From Ureibacillus manganicus DSM 26584 (GTDB lineage Bacteria > Bacillota > Bacilli > Bacillales_A > Planococcaceae), in the NCBI RefSeq assembly GCF_000772945.1, contig NZ_JPVN01000006.1:1-64000 (forward strand): a stretch of 64,000 nucleotides of DNA, read 5' to 3'. This document shows, one piece after another, positions 11,205 to 20,517 of the stretch (its first letter is position 1; every line of letters starts with the position of its first letter). The position numbers and the translations under genes were made by a program. The notes under the pieces were generated by a model that saw only the letters and a list, made by a program, of their open reading frames with translations, did no database searches and had not been told where the DNA came from.

Positions 11205-11828
11205 CTATTTAGAATCCAACTGTGGCTTCCTTCCAACAATGTTAGAAATATTACCGATAAAGTTTAATATTTGGTAATGAATTTCCGCTAAATCTTGGAC
11301 AGTTTTCCCCTCATAGTCTTCCAACCATTCTTGAAAAAGTCCTAAAATAGCAGAAGTGAAAAAAGCCGAAAAGTACTTATTGAATTCTTTTTCAGAAAGA
11401 ATTGGTGAATATTCGGCTAAACGTGAAACAAGCGTATTTCTTAAGATATCCTTTACCTTATTTGAAAAGGAAGGATCGCCGTGGTTTCCAAGAATGGCTC
11501 TTATTGTAACGGCATTATCTAGTACAAATTCATAGATTCCCATAAATGGCGTATAAATCTTTTGTTGTTGAATGGAGATAAATATTTCAGATGGAGCTAT
11601 ATTTCTTATTTTTTCTTGTAGCTCATCTAAAAGCTGATTTTGTATTTTTTCCATACAATCAAATTTATCTACATAATGTAAGTAGAAAGTTCCGCGATTT
11701 ATACATGCACGTTCTGCAATTTTTTTCACAGATACATTTTGAAATCCTTCTTTATGTACTAAGTCAATAAAACACCTTTGAATTTCAAGCTTTGTTTTCT
11801 GCGCCATATGTTCATGAACTGTTCCCAT
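11205..11828 (-). CDS. TetR/AcrR family transcriptional regulator
   Basis: About 207 aa from the ATG at 11828, which has GGAG 7 nt upstream; an ATG 24 bp further upstream lacks a binding site. The N-terminal helix-turn-helix (GFQNVSVKKIAERACINRGTFYLHY) is typical TetR, followed by an all-helical ligand and dimer domain. It is divergent from the ABC exporter at 11949, so it most likely represses that operon and responds to an exported compound. The ligand is unknown. Confidence 0.9.
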   Translation of the reverse strand: MGTVHEHMAQKTKLEIQRCFIDLVHKEGFQNVSVKKIAERACINRGTFYLHYVDKFDCMEKIQNQLLDELQEKIRNIAPSEIFISIQQQKIYTPFMGIYEFVLDNAVTIRAILGNHGDPSFSNKVKDILRNTLVSRLAEYSPILSEKEFNKYFSAFFTSAILGLFQEWLEDYEGKTVQDLAEIHYQILNFIGNISNIVGRKPQLDSK

Positions 11829-11948
11829 AATTTCGCTCCATTCACTTAACATTAATTGTAATTATGTTTATTGTATTTGCCAATATGCTACTCTAAAATG
11901 ATTTTATAATCAACACGTTGTTCATTAATTGGTAGAGGATGTGAGAAG

Positions 11949-12668
11949 ATGAATGTAATCAACCTTCAAAACGTTTCAAAAAGCTTTAAAAGGAAACATG
12001 TCATCAAACCTACTACGCTAAAAATCGAAGAAAAGAAAATCTTCGGTCTATTAGGACCTTCAGGTTGTGGGAAAACGACATTGATTAAATTGATTGTTGG
12101 CATGTTAAAGGCAGATTTAGGTGAAATAACAGTATTAGATAGACAAGTACCTAATGCTTCATTGCTAAGAGAAATTGGCTACATGGCACAATCAGATGCA
12201 CTTTATACAGCATTAACAGGTGAACAAAATCTTGAGTTTTTCGCTAAATTATTTGGCTTTTCAAAAAGTGAAAGAAAAGAGCGAATCCAATATGCATCTA
12301 CAATAGTACAACTTACAAAAGATTTAAATGTACCTGTATCGTCTTATTCGGGAGGGATGAAACGCAGGTTATCATTAGCGATTGCGCTTATACAAGATCC
12401 AAAAATTTTAATTTTAGATGAACCTACAGTAGGAATTGATCCATTATTAAAAAAGTCAATATGGACTGAGCTAGAACGATTAAAAGATGAAGAAGGTAAA
12501 ACGATTGTCATAACGACTCATGTTATGGATGAGGCAGAGAAGTGTGATCATCTAGCAATGATGCGTGATGGAGAAATTATTGCGACAGGGAAACCTTTAG
12601 AGATAAAAGCACATTACCAAGTACAAAACTTTGATGATGTGTTTCTGAAAATCGGGGGTGGACTGTAA
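11949..12668 (+). CDS. ABC transporter ATP-binding protein (ABC-2 export type)
   Basis: 239 aa. Walker A GPSGCGKTT (36-44), signature YSGGMKRR (133-140) and Walker B LILDEPT (about 154-160) are complete, with the H-loop in TTHVMDEAEKC. The signature form SGGMKRR and DEA after the H-loop are typical of DrrA/CcmA-like exporters. It should power the permease encoded immediately downstream, whose ATG overlaps its stop (TAATG). Divergent TetR gene upstream suggests drug or lipid export under repression. Confidence 0.93.
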   Translation: MNVINLQNVSKSFKRKHVIKPTTLKIEEKKIFGLLGPSGCGKTTLIKLIVGMLKADLGEITVLDRQVPNASLLREIGYMAQSDALYTALTGEQNLEFFAKLFGFSKSERKERIQYASTIVQLTKDLNVPVSSYSGGMKRRLSLAIALIQDPKILILDEPTVGIDPLLKKSIWTELERLKDEEGKTIVITTHVMDEAEKCDHLAMMRDGEIIATGKPLEIKAHYQVQNFDDVFLKIGGGL

Positions 12669-13687
12669 TGAGAACACTTGCTTTAGTAAACCGCATCATT
12701 CAACAGCTCCGAAAAGATAAGCGAACTTTAGCATTGTTATTTGTTGCGCCTTTATTAGTACTGACACTTATGTATTTTATATTTGACTCAGAAACAAGCG
12801 AATTAAAGTTAGTCGTTACCGATATGAATGAAAGAGTAATCGAAATACTAGAAGAATCTGAGTTTGAAATATTCAAAGAAGACTATTACTCAATAGAGCA
12901 AATGACAAAAGATAAAGTTGATGGTTGGTTACAAAACGATGAGGATGAAATGGTGCTTACCCTATTAAATGATCAACCCTCACGTTCTAGTGCAGTAAAG
13001 ATGTTATTAGCTCAAACCCTTAGTGCTGGGAACATGGCAGCAAATCCAAGCATAGACACTGAGTATATTTACGGAAATGAAGAAACAAAGATTTTCGATA
13101 TTTTTAGCCCAATGTTAGTTGGATTTTTTGTATTTTTCTTCGTATTCTTAATCGCGGGGATTGCTCTACTTAATGAAAGAACAAGTGGAACATTAGAAAG
13201 ATTACTGGCAACACCAATAAAGCGATATGAAATTGTTGCTGGGTATGTAGTAGGTTATGGTTTGTTTGCTTTAGTGCAAACGATCATCGTTGTTCTCTAT
13301 TCCGTACATGTGTTAGATATTGTTTTAGAGGGTTCTATTTGGCTTGTATTACTAATCAATATTTTAGTCGCATTTGTTGCATTGTCACTTGGAACATTAT
13401 TGTCTAGCTTTGCATCTTCTGAATTTCAAATGGTGCAATTTATTCCGTTAGTCATTGTTCCTCAAGTATTCTTTTCGGGTATTTTCCCTATCGATGGAAT
13501 GGCAGAGTGGCTACAACAATTGGGGAAAATCATGCCTTTGTATTATGCCTCTAATGCACTAAATGGTGTCATGTATAAAGGATTTACCTTTAGTGATATA
13601 ACTTTAGAATTATTTGTGTTATTCATATTTGCTATCGTCTTTATATCCTTAAATATAATTAGCTTGAAGAAGTACAGATCAATTTGA
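12668..13687 (+). CDS. ABC-2 type export permease
   Basis: 339 aa. One N-terminal membrane helix, an extracytoplasmic domain of about 120 residues, then a C-terminal cluster of five helices carrying NERTSGTLERLLATPIKRYEI, the conserved coupling region of ABC-2 permeases (YhgE/NatB/DrrB-like). Works with the ATPase gene that it overlaps by one base. Substrate not evident. A terminator follows and converges with the next TetR gene. Confidence 0.92.
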   Translation: MRTLALVNRIIQQLRKDKRTLALLFVAPLLVLTLMYFIFDSETSELKLVVTDMNERVIEILEESEFEIFKEDYYSIEQMTKDKVDGWLQNDEDEMVLTLLNDQPSRSSAVKMLLAQTLSAGNMAANPSIDTEYIYGNEETKIFDIFSPMLVGFFVFFFVFLIAGIALLNERTSGTLERLLATPIKRYEIVAGYVVGYGLFALVQTIIVVLYSVHVLDIVLEGSIWLVLLINILVAFVALSLGTLLSSFASSEFQMVQFIPLVIVPQVFFSGIFPIDGMAEWLQQLGKIMPLYYASNALNGVMYKGFTFSDITLELFVLFIFAIVFISLNIISLKKYRSI

Positions 13688-13694
13688 AGAATAT

Positions 13695-13738
13695 GCTAAA
13701 ACGGCAAAGGTTTCGCCTTATGCTGTTTTAGCTTTTTT
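13695..13738 (+). terminator. Intrinsic terminator of the ABC exporter operon
   Basis: GCTAAAACGGCA pairs with TGCTGTTTTAGC (one G-U) and is followed by six T. It overlaps the last codons of the convergent TetR gene. Confidence 0.9.
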
Positions 13739-14291
13739 CAATTCGTTGTTTTGCTCCTCGGAGTTGGTCCTGAATAAACAAGTCAATCATTTCAATCATT
13801 TTTTCAGGTGTTTCATCCATTTCGCCTAACACCCAACTTTCTACTAAGGAAGCGAGGGAAACTGTGAAAAAGTGGGTTAAAAATGACATATAATCTTTTG
13901 GTGCTTGAAATTTTTCCCCAAATTCATAAACGACGCGACCGATGATGCTAGAAATATCGGAATAAAAAAATCTTTTTAAATGACCCCGCCCAAGCGATTT
14001 CAATGCGCAGATTGAAATTTCTCGATTCTCATCTAAGTAATGAAACAATTGTAATAGCCCTTCCTGCCATACATCTACACTTTCATGGGCAGCTAATAAC
14101 TGCAACGCTTCTTGTTGAAATGTCCACTTCAATAGATCATAAATATCCTCAAAGTGATAATAAAATGTTTGGCGATTAACAGCAGCAGTTTCTGTAATTT
14201 CACGAATTGTTATCTTTTCTAATGCTTTTATTTTCATTAATTCCTTTAATGAAGAAGCTAGGATTTTTTTCGTTTCGATGCTATTTTTCAT
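13728..14291 (-). CDS. TetR family regulator (DhaS-like, TetR_C_8 type)
   Basis: 187 aa. Helix-turn-helix IREITETAAVNRQTFYYHF followed by EDIYDLLKWTF, wording typical of the TetR subfamily that includes DhaS. The C-terminal helical domain runs to the end. GAGGT lies about 8 nt before the ATG. It is divergent from the MMPL pump at 14422 across 130 bp, so control of that pump is the natural inference. Confidence 0.9.
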   Translation of the reverse strand: MKNSIETKKILASSLKELMKIKALEKITIREITETAAVNRQTFYYHFEDIYDLLKWTFQQEALQLLAAHESVDVWQEGLLQLFHYLDENREISICALKSLGRGHLKRFFYSDISSIIGRVVYEFGEKFQAPKDYMSFLTHFFTVSLASLVESWVLGEMDETPEKMIEMIDLFIQDQLRGAKQRIEKS

Positions 14292-14421
14292 TTTTAGAAC
14301 CTCACAATTTTAAACATATCTCATTGATTGTCTATATTTTAATCTTTTTTGTAGTGTTAGGCTATTTATGTTGATTTAAGACATAGCGTTTAAACAGATA
14401 GAAAGGAATAGGTGGTAATCA

Positions 14422-17400
14422 GTGAGAAATTGGCTAAATGTACGTATAGCGTCAATGTTATTTTGGGTAATTGTATCAGTAGTCATGATTGTAACGATGC
14501 CAAATCTTGACCAATTAGTGCGGGAGAAAGGGAAAACAGAAATCCCCTCATACATGCAAAGCCAAGTGGCATCGAAGTTACTGGCGGAAATGGAAGATGA
14601 AGGTACAGAGACATACCAGTTTATAGCTGTCTTCAATAGTGGATCAGATAAAGTATTAGATGAAAACCAGTTAAAGGAAGTTAATACTGCAATTGAAACA
14701 CTTCGAAAAGATAGTGATACTTTGGGTGTTACTAGTATAATCGCTCATACAGATAGTGATGAGACTGCCAAACAGCTAGTCTCTGAGGATGAAACGACCA
14801 TTTTAACACAAATTGCAATTGATGAAAAAATGGGCACAGTTGAAGAAGTTGCAAAAATATTAGAAGAAAGAACAGAATTAAAGTCTGTTGAAACTTATCT
14901 AACAGGTACTGATATTGTCCTCGATGACTTTGCAAAATCATCACAAGAAGGAATACAAAAAACAGAAATCATTGCGATTATTTTTATTTTAATCGTACTT
15001 GTATTAGTTTTCCGTTCTCCTGTTGTACCGGTTATTTCATTAATAACTGTTGGAGTTTCCTATATAGTTTCCCTTGGTATTGTTACACAGTTGGTGGATC
15101 ATTTTAATTTTCCATTTTCAAACTTTACACAAGTGTTTTTAATAGTAATTCTTTTTGGAATTGGTACGGATTATAACATCTTACTGTACACTCGATTTAA
15201 AGAGGAACTTGGTAAGCAAGGCCATATTCTTAAGGCAATTACAGAAACGTATCGCACTGCTGGCCGTACAGTTATTTATAGTGGAATGGCAGTATTTATA
15301 GGTTTTATGGCTTTATATTTAGCAGAATTTAAGTTATATCAAGCTACATCTGCTGTTGCGATTGGTGTAATGGTTCTTTTATTAGTACTTATTACTCTTA
15401 ATCCATTTTTCATGGCTGTATTTGGGATCAAAATGTTTTGGCCAGCAAAAACAATAAATGGTCATAGTGAAAACAAATTATGGCATTTCCTATCGAAGCA
15501 TTCGTTTTTCAGACCAATCGCGGCACTAGCAATAATAGCGATCATTTGTATACCATTTATTTTCGTTTATTCTGGTGAACTTAACTACAATGATTTGGTG
15601 GAAATTAGTGATGAATACGAGTCTAAACAAGGTATTACAGTAATTGAAGATCACTTTTCCGCAGGTTTTTCTTCACCTACAAATCTTGTCATTAAAGCTG
15701 ACGAATCATTAGCAACACAGGATGGTTTGAAAGAAATTGACCAATTAGCAGATACAATTTCGAAAGTAGAAGGTGTATCTGAAGTTTTTTCGGTTACAAG
15801 ACCAACCGGTGAGAAAATTACAGATTTATATATTGACGAACAAGTTTCTTCATTAAATAACGGTTTAGATAGTGCACAAGAAGGTTTAGGGACGATTAAT
15901 GACGGACTTTCTGAAGCAGAAAATGAACTTGGCCAATTTGATGAAAGTAGCTTTGATAGTGTAAATGATTTAATAAGCGGTACAGAAGAAATGGGAACCG
16001 GGGTAAGCCAACTTGTTGATGCACTTAATCTTATTGTTGGTGGTCTTGAAGATGGATCAGAAGGTGCTAAAGAATTATCAACTAATTTAAGTTTATTAGA
16101 AGATAATGTAACGCTTCTAAAAGACTCTGCACTGGAACTTCAATCTGGATATGGCCAGCTTCAAACAGGTTTCAGCTCTTTTACACAACTGTTCACTTCA
16201 GTAAATGAAGCGTTAACGAGTATGAATGAAAGCTATGCTTCAATTGAGCAATCTATGAGATCTTTAATACAATCAAAGCCAGAATTAGAAGGGGACAGAA
16301 ATGTTCAGACTGCCCTTCAAACTGCAGTGGCTGCACAGCAAAATTTAGCGCCACTTATGGAACAATTAGAGACATTAACTCCACAATATAATCTGTCTGT
16401 AGAATCATTTAAAGAGGCAAATGAATCATTATTAGCAGTTACAGCAGGCTTACAACAAATTGAAGATGGCGTATCTAAATTGCAAAATGGTGCAGAAGCC
16501 TTATCCCAAGGGTTAGAAACTGGGGTCAGCGGCGCAGGGCAAATAGCAACGAAATCTGAGGATTTAGAAACTGGATTGAAAGCAGTAAATGATGGCCAAA
16601 AGCAGTTGCAATCAGGATTAACTCAGCTTCAAGAAAAAATATCGCTATTACAGGACGGGTTATCTCAAAGTACGGACGGACTAACAGAAATTAATGACGG
16701 TTTAAATGAAGCGAAGGACTATTTGAACGGATTAGGTGCTTCGAATAAAGTATTTTATATTCCTCAAGAAGTATTGGATGGGAAAGACTTTGAAGAAAGT
16801 TTAGATATGTATATGTCTCTTGATCGTCAGACAACAAGAATGATGATTATTTTAGATGTAAATCCATACTCAAAAGAGGCAATGACTATTATTGAGGAAA
16901 TAGATAAACAAGTTCAATCATTTTCAGCAAATTTAAGCTTTGAAAACGCTGAAATTGCACTTGGAGGAAAGTCTGCTGTTAATGTAGATTTACAACAAAT
17001 GTCGAGTTCAGATTTCACAAGAACAATCACTATTATGTTAATTGGTATTGCAATTGTGCTATTAATAATTACAAGATCCATTTGGCAACCTGTTGTAATT
17101 ATTGCATCTCTTATCGTTGCCTACTTTACAACACTGGGTATTACGGAACTAATCAGCGAATATATTTTGGGTCAAAGTATATTAAGCTGGAATGTACCAT
17201 TCTTTAGCTTTATTATGATCGTTGCCCTTGGTGTAGATTATAGTATTTTCTTAATGATGAGATACCGTGAAGTGGAAGGAAAAGGTGCAGAGGGCATTGT
17301 TGAGGCCGCAAAACATATTGGTGGTGTTGTATTATCAGCAGCACTAATACTAGGCGGAACTTTTGCAGCACTAATTCCATCTGGAATAGTGACATTAATG

Positions 17401-17523
17401 CAAGTAGCTATATTTGTCATTGTAGGTTTAGTTCTATTGAGTATTATGATGTTGCCAATCTTTATGCCAGCTATTATGGGTGGTTCAACAAAGATTAGAA
17501 ATGTATTTAAGAAAGAAAAATAA
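14422..17523 (+). CDS. MMPL/RND family efflux transporter
   Basis: 1033 aa. Two sets of membrane helices, each with the MMPL signature (FGIGTDYNILLYTRFKEEL near 245-263 and VALGVDYSIFLMMRYREVE near 935), separate two extracytoplasmic regions. The second (about residues 450-790) is a long coiled-coil with repeating (x)DGL/LQxG heptads resembling YhgE/Pip domains. The TDYN and VDYS aspartates are the proton-relay residues of the family. Members export lipids, drugs or siderophores; cargo unknown here. GTG start with AGGTGG upstream. Likely repressed by the divergent TetR gene. Confidence 0.92.
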   Translation: MRNWLNVRIASMLFWVIVSVVMIVTMPNLDQLVREKGKTEIPSYMQSQVASKLLAEMEDEGTETYQFIAVFNSGSDKVLDENQLKEVNTAIETLRKDSDTLGVTSIIAHTDSDETAKQLVSEDETTILTQIAIDEKMGTVEEVAKILEERTELKSVETYLTGTDIVLDDFAKSSQEGIQKTEIIAIIFILIVLVLVFRSPVVPVISLITVGVSYIVSLGIVTQLVDHFNFPFSNFTQVFLIVILFGIGTDYNILLYTRFKEELGKQGHILKAITETYRTAGRTVIYSGMAVFIGFMALYLAEFKLYQATSAVAIGVMVLLLVLITLNPFFMAVFGIKMFWPAKTINGHSENKLWHFLSKHSFFRPIAALAIIAIICIPFIFVYSGELNYNDLVEISDEYESKQGITVIEDHFSAGFSSPTNLVIKADESLATQDGLKEIDQLADTISKVEGVSEVFSVTRPTGEKITDLYIDEQVSSLNNGLDSAQEGLGTINDGLSEAENELGQFDESSFDSVNDLISGTEEMGTGVSQLVDALNLIVGGLEDGSEGAKELSTNLSLLEDNVTLLKDSALELQSGYGQLQTGFSSFTQLFTSVNEALTSMNESYASIEQSMRSLIQSKPELEGDRNVQTALQTAVAAQQNLAPLMEQLETLTPQYNLSVESFKEANESLLAVTAGLQQIEDGVSKLQNGAEALSQGLETGVSGAGQIATKSEDLETGLKAVNDGQKQLQSGLTQLQEKISLLQDGLSQSTDGLTEINDGLNEAKDYLNGLGASNKVFYIPQEVLDGKDFEESLDMYMSLDRQTTRMMIILDVNPYSKEAMTIIEEIDKQVQSFSANLSFENAEIALGGKSAVNVDLQQMSSSDFTRTITIMLIGIAIVLLIITRSIWQPVVIIASLIVAYFTTLGITELISEYILGQSILSWNVPFFSFIMIVALGVDYSIFLMMRYREVEGKGAEGIVEAAKHIGGVVLSAALILGGTFAALIPSGIVTLMQVAIFVIVGLVLLSIMMLPIFMPAIMGGSTKIRNVFKKEK

Positions 17524-17529
17524 AAATAC

Positions 17530-17570
17530 AAACGATTCCTATCGGACAAAAAGTCCATAGGAATCGTTTT
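17530..17570 (+). terminator. Intrinsic terminator of the MMPL gene
   Basis: AAACGATTCCTAT pairs with ATAGGAATCGTTT, extended by an inner GGAC/GTCC; T-rich sequence follows. Confidence 0.88.
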
Positions 17571-17588
17571 GTTTTCTAAAATTCTTTT

Positions 17589-17632
17589 AAAAAACGAAGG
17601 ATACCTATTAGCGGAGGTGTTCTAATAGGTAT
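17589..17632 (-). terminator. Terminator-like hairpin for the repeat-protein gene
   Basis: ATACCTATTA pairs exactly with TAATAGGTAT; on the minus strand it is followed by CCTTCGTTTTTT. Confidence 0.6.
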
Positions 17633-17697
17633 CTCCTTTAGAGGTGAATTTTTTTAAATGGTTTATGTGGTAGCAATCAACCTATTTGAAATTCAAA

Positions 17698-18900
17698 CTA
17701 CTTAAACTTTTTATAAGAATCTGCTTTTCTTTTAATCTTCTTTAAAGGAATTCCTTTATAGTAGTATTCCTTTGTATATTCGTATTTATCATTTTTATGA
17801 TTGTAACTTTCTTCCCAATGTTTTCTCCTATTGCAATTGCAAGTTGGTTTGTTTGGGTGATGTTTACTTTTGTTCAATTGATCGAACAAGTTATCAAGAT
17901 TTAATAGATTATGTTTATAAAGTAAAGATAGTACATCTGCTAACCAAATTTTGTCTGGCATTTCTGGTTCGTTTTTATGATTGTAATGTTGTTGCATTTC
18001 TTCCGAAGATGATGAATCTAACTCAAAATGGAAGTTTTTACGTTCATGACTTTTAAAATTTTCGTGTTTATTCATCTCTTTTTTAAAGTGATTGTATTCG
18101 TATTCAAAGCTAGAAGAAAAATCTGATAAAAAGTCTTCGTAGTGTTTAGATACTTTGGAAGAGTCTGGTTCTAATTCGAAATGGCGATATTTTTTTCCAG
18201 GTTCATTCTTCTTGCAATCACACTTATGCTTGGAAGAACTTTCATCATGCTTGTCGCCGTGTTTCCACCAGTCATGATTCTTTTTAGGGTGATTTTTACA
18301 TTTACACTCATGCTTAGAAGAACTTTCATCATGCTTGTCGTCGTGTTTCCACCAGTCATGATCCTTTTTAGGTTTGTTTTTGCATTTGCATTCATGTTTG
18401 GAAGAACTTTCATCATGTTTGTCGTCATGTTTCCACCAATCATGGCCTTTTTTAGGTTCGTTTTTACATTTAAATTCATGTTTGGAAGAACTCTCATCAT
18501 GCTTGTCGTCGTGTTTCCACCAATCATGGCCTTTTTTAGGTTCGTTTTTACATTTACATTCATGTTTGGAAGAACTCTCATCATGCTTGTTGTCGTGCTT
18601 CCACCATTCATATTTATCTTTATCTTTATCTTTATCATGATGATCCTTACACTTGCATTCATGCTGAGGGGCTTTAGGTTCTTTCTTCTCTAATTCAAAT
18701 TTATTAAATAAAGTGATTAAAAATAGGAATAAACTTTTCATAGTTTGTGGGTCAGCCATAAGACTAGAAAAATCAAAGTTATTGAAAATTGTTTTTTCTT
18801 CTGCTGGTTTTGCTACCGGTTTTGGATCAACTTTCTTTCTCTTACCGCATGAAGTGCAAAGTGTATGATCGTGGTGATTTGAGTGATAACTAGAACTCAT
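17698..18900 (-). CDS. His/Lys/Asp/Cys-rich repeat protein, possible spore-envelope or metal-binding protein
   Basis: 400 aa, extremely hydrophilic, no signal peptide. A Cys pair (CTSCGKRKK) lies at 15-23 and a hydrophobic helix at 52-69. Residues 98-238 form five tandem 28-residue repeats with consensus DWWKHDDKHDESSSKHECKC then KNEPKKGH. The rest is Glu/Tyr/Phe-rich with a second Cys pair (CNCNRRK) near 354. A strong AAAAGGAGGTG site precedes the ATG. Low-complexity, His/Lys-rich repeats like these are common in Bacillus spore coat and exosporium proteins, but no named family is recognised. Histidine, aspartate and CxC content suggests metal binding. Function is inference. Confidence 0.8.
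   Translation of the reverse strand: MSSSYHSNHHDHTLCTSCGKRKKVDPKPVAKPAEEKTIFNNFDFSSLMADPQTMKSLFLFLITLFNKFELEKKEPKAPQHECKCKDHHDKDKDKDKYEWWKHDNKHDESSSKHECKCKNEPKKGHDWWKHDDKHDESSSKHEFKCKNEPKKGHDWWKHDDKHDESSSKHECKCKNKPKKDHDWWKHDDKHDESSSKHECKCKNHPKKNHDWWKHGDKHDESSSKHKCDCKKNEPGKKYRHFELEPDSSKVSKHYEDFLSDFSSSFEYEYNHFKKEMNKHENFKSHERKNFHFELDSSSSEEMQQHYNHKNEPEMPDKIWLADVLSLLYKHNLLNLDNLFDQLNKSKHHPNKPTCNCNRRKHWEESYNHKNDKYEYTKEYYYKGIPLKKIKRKADSYKKFK
18187..18609 (-). repeat. Five in-frame 84-bp tandem repeats
   Basis: The units encode residues 98-125, 126-153, 154-181, 182-209 and 210-238 of the repeat protein. Units 2-4 are nearly identical in DNA; units 1 and 5 are more diverged, as expected for unequal exchange in the middle. 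The high identity leaves long open frames on the opposite strand that are not genes. Confidence 0.92.
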
Positions 18901-19083
18901 TTCTTCACCTCCTTTTCGTAATCATCATATTCACTTAATAGAGTGTGTGAATGGACGATAGCCACTGTAATAAAAATGTGCTATTGACTAATTGGGGGTT
19001 TTGAGGAAATAGTCTATTATTTAATTCTAATTAGAAGGAACTTTAAAATTAAAGAGTTTAAGTTAGAGACATTGAAGAAAGAT

Positions 19084-19118
19084 AAAAAAATACAGCTAAC
19101 TAAAAGAGCAGCTGTATT
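19084..19118 (-). terminator. Intrinsic terminator of the YbfB-like gene
   Basis: On the minus strand AATACAGCT pairs with AGCTGTATT and runs into seven T residues. Confidence 0.85.
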
Positions 19119-19124
19119 GGATAA

Positions 19125-20312
19125 TTATTCATTTTGTAATTTTGTAATAGCACTTGCCTGCTTTCGATCACTAAAAACTTTTCCAAAAAGTAAAGTCGCA
19201 AGTGCAAAGATAACGATTATACCCGCAAATGTTAAAGGCGCTTTATAACTTTTAAACATGAATTCGAACCCACTTGCTAAGATCGGACCAACAATTTGTC
19301 CTAGAGCATAAGCGGTTGTTAAAACTGATACAACTGCACCGCTTTGCTTTGGAAAAAGTTGTCTAGCATAAGCTGTAGATAAAGAGACAATTCCAACAAA
19401 AGTAAAGCCAAAAAGTAATGCGGACAGAAGGACACTCCAAGCGGTTTGCGAAAATACAGGAAGTAGGATACCGATTATTTGTAAGATATAAGCAAAAGAT
19501 AGAACTTTTACAGTAGACATTTTAGAGATCATTGCCATCCAAATGGGTGCTGCTGGTGTAGCGGCGATTCCGGCAATGACCCAACTGAAGCTTGCATAGC
19601 TTCTTAAACTTTCAATATTATAAATAATATCAACTAAAAATGTACCAGTAATAATGTAGCCTAACCCTTCTAGTCCATATGCAAGAACAAGCCATGGCAT
19701 GAAACCTTTAAAAATTTTTGTTTCATTAGTTCTTTCAACTTTTTCCCCATCACGTATAGTAACTTTTCTCCACAAAGTCAAAGTAGTCATTAAGAACAAT
19801 GTGGACAAAACTCCAAGCCCAATCCATGTGCCTTCCCAAGAAAACGAAGCTTCAATATAGGGAACGAGTAAGCCCGATATAGCAATCCCAAGCCCAATCC
19901 CTGAAAATAAATAACCTGACCAACGACTAAGAGAATGTTTTGCTAAGTAATCCATAATAATACTAGATGTTAAGACGAAAATATAACCAGCTGTTACTCC
20001 AGCAATAAAGCGTAAAATAATCCATATTAAATAAGAATGTGTGATCCCCATGCTTAAAATTGAAAATACATTTAGTACAACAGTAATAAGTAAAAAATTC
20101 TTTTTATGACGATAAATAAACCCTGCACCAAGTGCTCCGACAAAGTAACCGATATAATTACTAGAAGCTAAATATCCTGCTGCTTCAAATGACAAGCTTT
20201 CATCAATCCGCATAAATGGCAAAATTGGTGTAAATGCAAACCGACTAATCCCCATAGCAACAACTAATAATAGTACGCCCCCAAATATCACCCCAATATG
20301 TTGCCTTGACAT
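19125..20312 (-). CDS. MFS transporter, YbfB/YjiJ family
   Basis: 395 aa, 12 helices. The opening GVLLLVVAMGISRFAFTPILPFM and the EAAGYLASSNYIGYFVGAL segment are typical of the YbfB/YjiJ (MFS_4) branch. Function of the family is not well defined; drug or metabolite export is usually assumed. CAAAGGGG lies about 9 nt before the ATG. It is divergent from the menC-like gene at 20518, so the two may share regulation. Confidence 0.87.
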   Translation of the reverse strand: MSRQHIGVIFGGVLLLVVAMGISRFAFTPILPFMRIDESLSFEAAGYLASSNYIGYFVGALGAGFIYRHKKNFLLITVVLNVFSILSMGITHSYLIWIILRFIAGVTAGYIFVLTSSIIMDYLAKHSLSRWSGYLFSGIGLGIAISGLLVPYIEASFSWEGTWIGLGVLSTLFLMTTLTLWRKVTIRDGEKVERTNETKIFKGFMPWLVLAYGLEGLGYIITGTFLVDIIYNIESLRSYASFSWVIAGIAATPAAPIWMAMISKMSTVKVLSFAYILQIIGILLPVFSQTAWSVLLSALLFGFTFVGIVSLSTAYARQLFPKQSGAVVSVLTTAYALGQIVGPILASGFEFMFKSYKAPLTFAGIIVIFALATLLFGKVFSDRKQASAITKLQNE

Positions 20313-20517
20313 AATACACCCCTTTGTAATAATACCATTCCAATTTTTGAATTATTCTATCATTTTATCACTATATTAAGATGAGGCAAGTTATTTAGAA
20401 AAAAGGAAAAGTACAAAATAGTATTGAGTGTTAATGTACAATGTAAAATGAGAAAAACATACACAATATGTATTTGTGATAAAAGAAAACATATCTATAT
20501 AAAAGGGGCGCAAAGTT

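Noticed and set aside
18171-18693. Long open frames on both strands across the repeat-protein gene
   Set aside because: They arise because five near-identical 84-bp units leave all frames open; the alternative products are low-complexity and lack supporting ribosome binding sites, whereas the 17698-18900 frame has a strong one.
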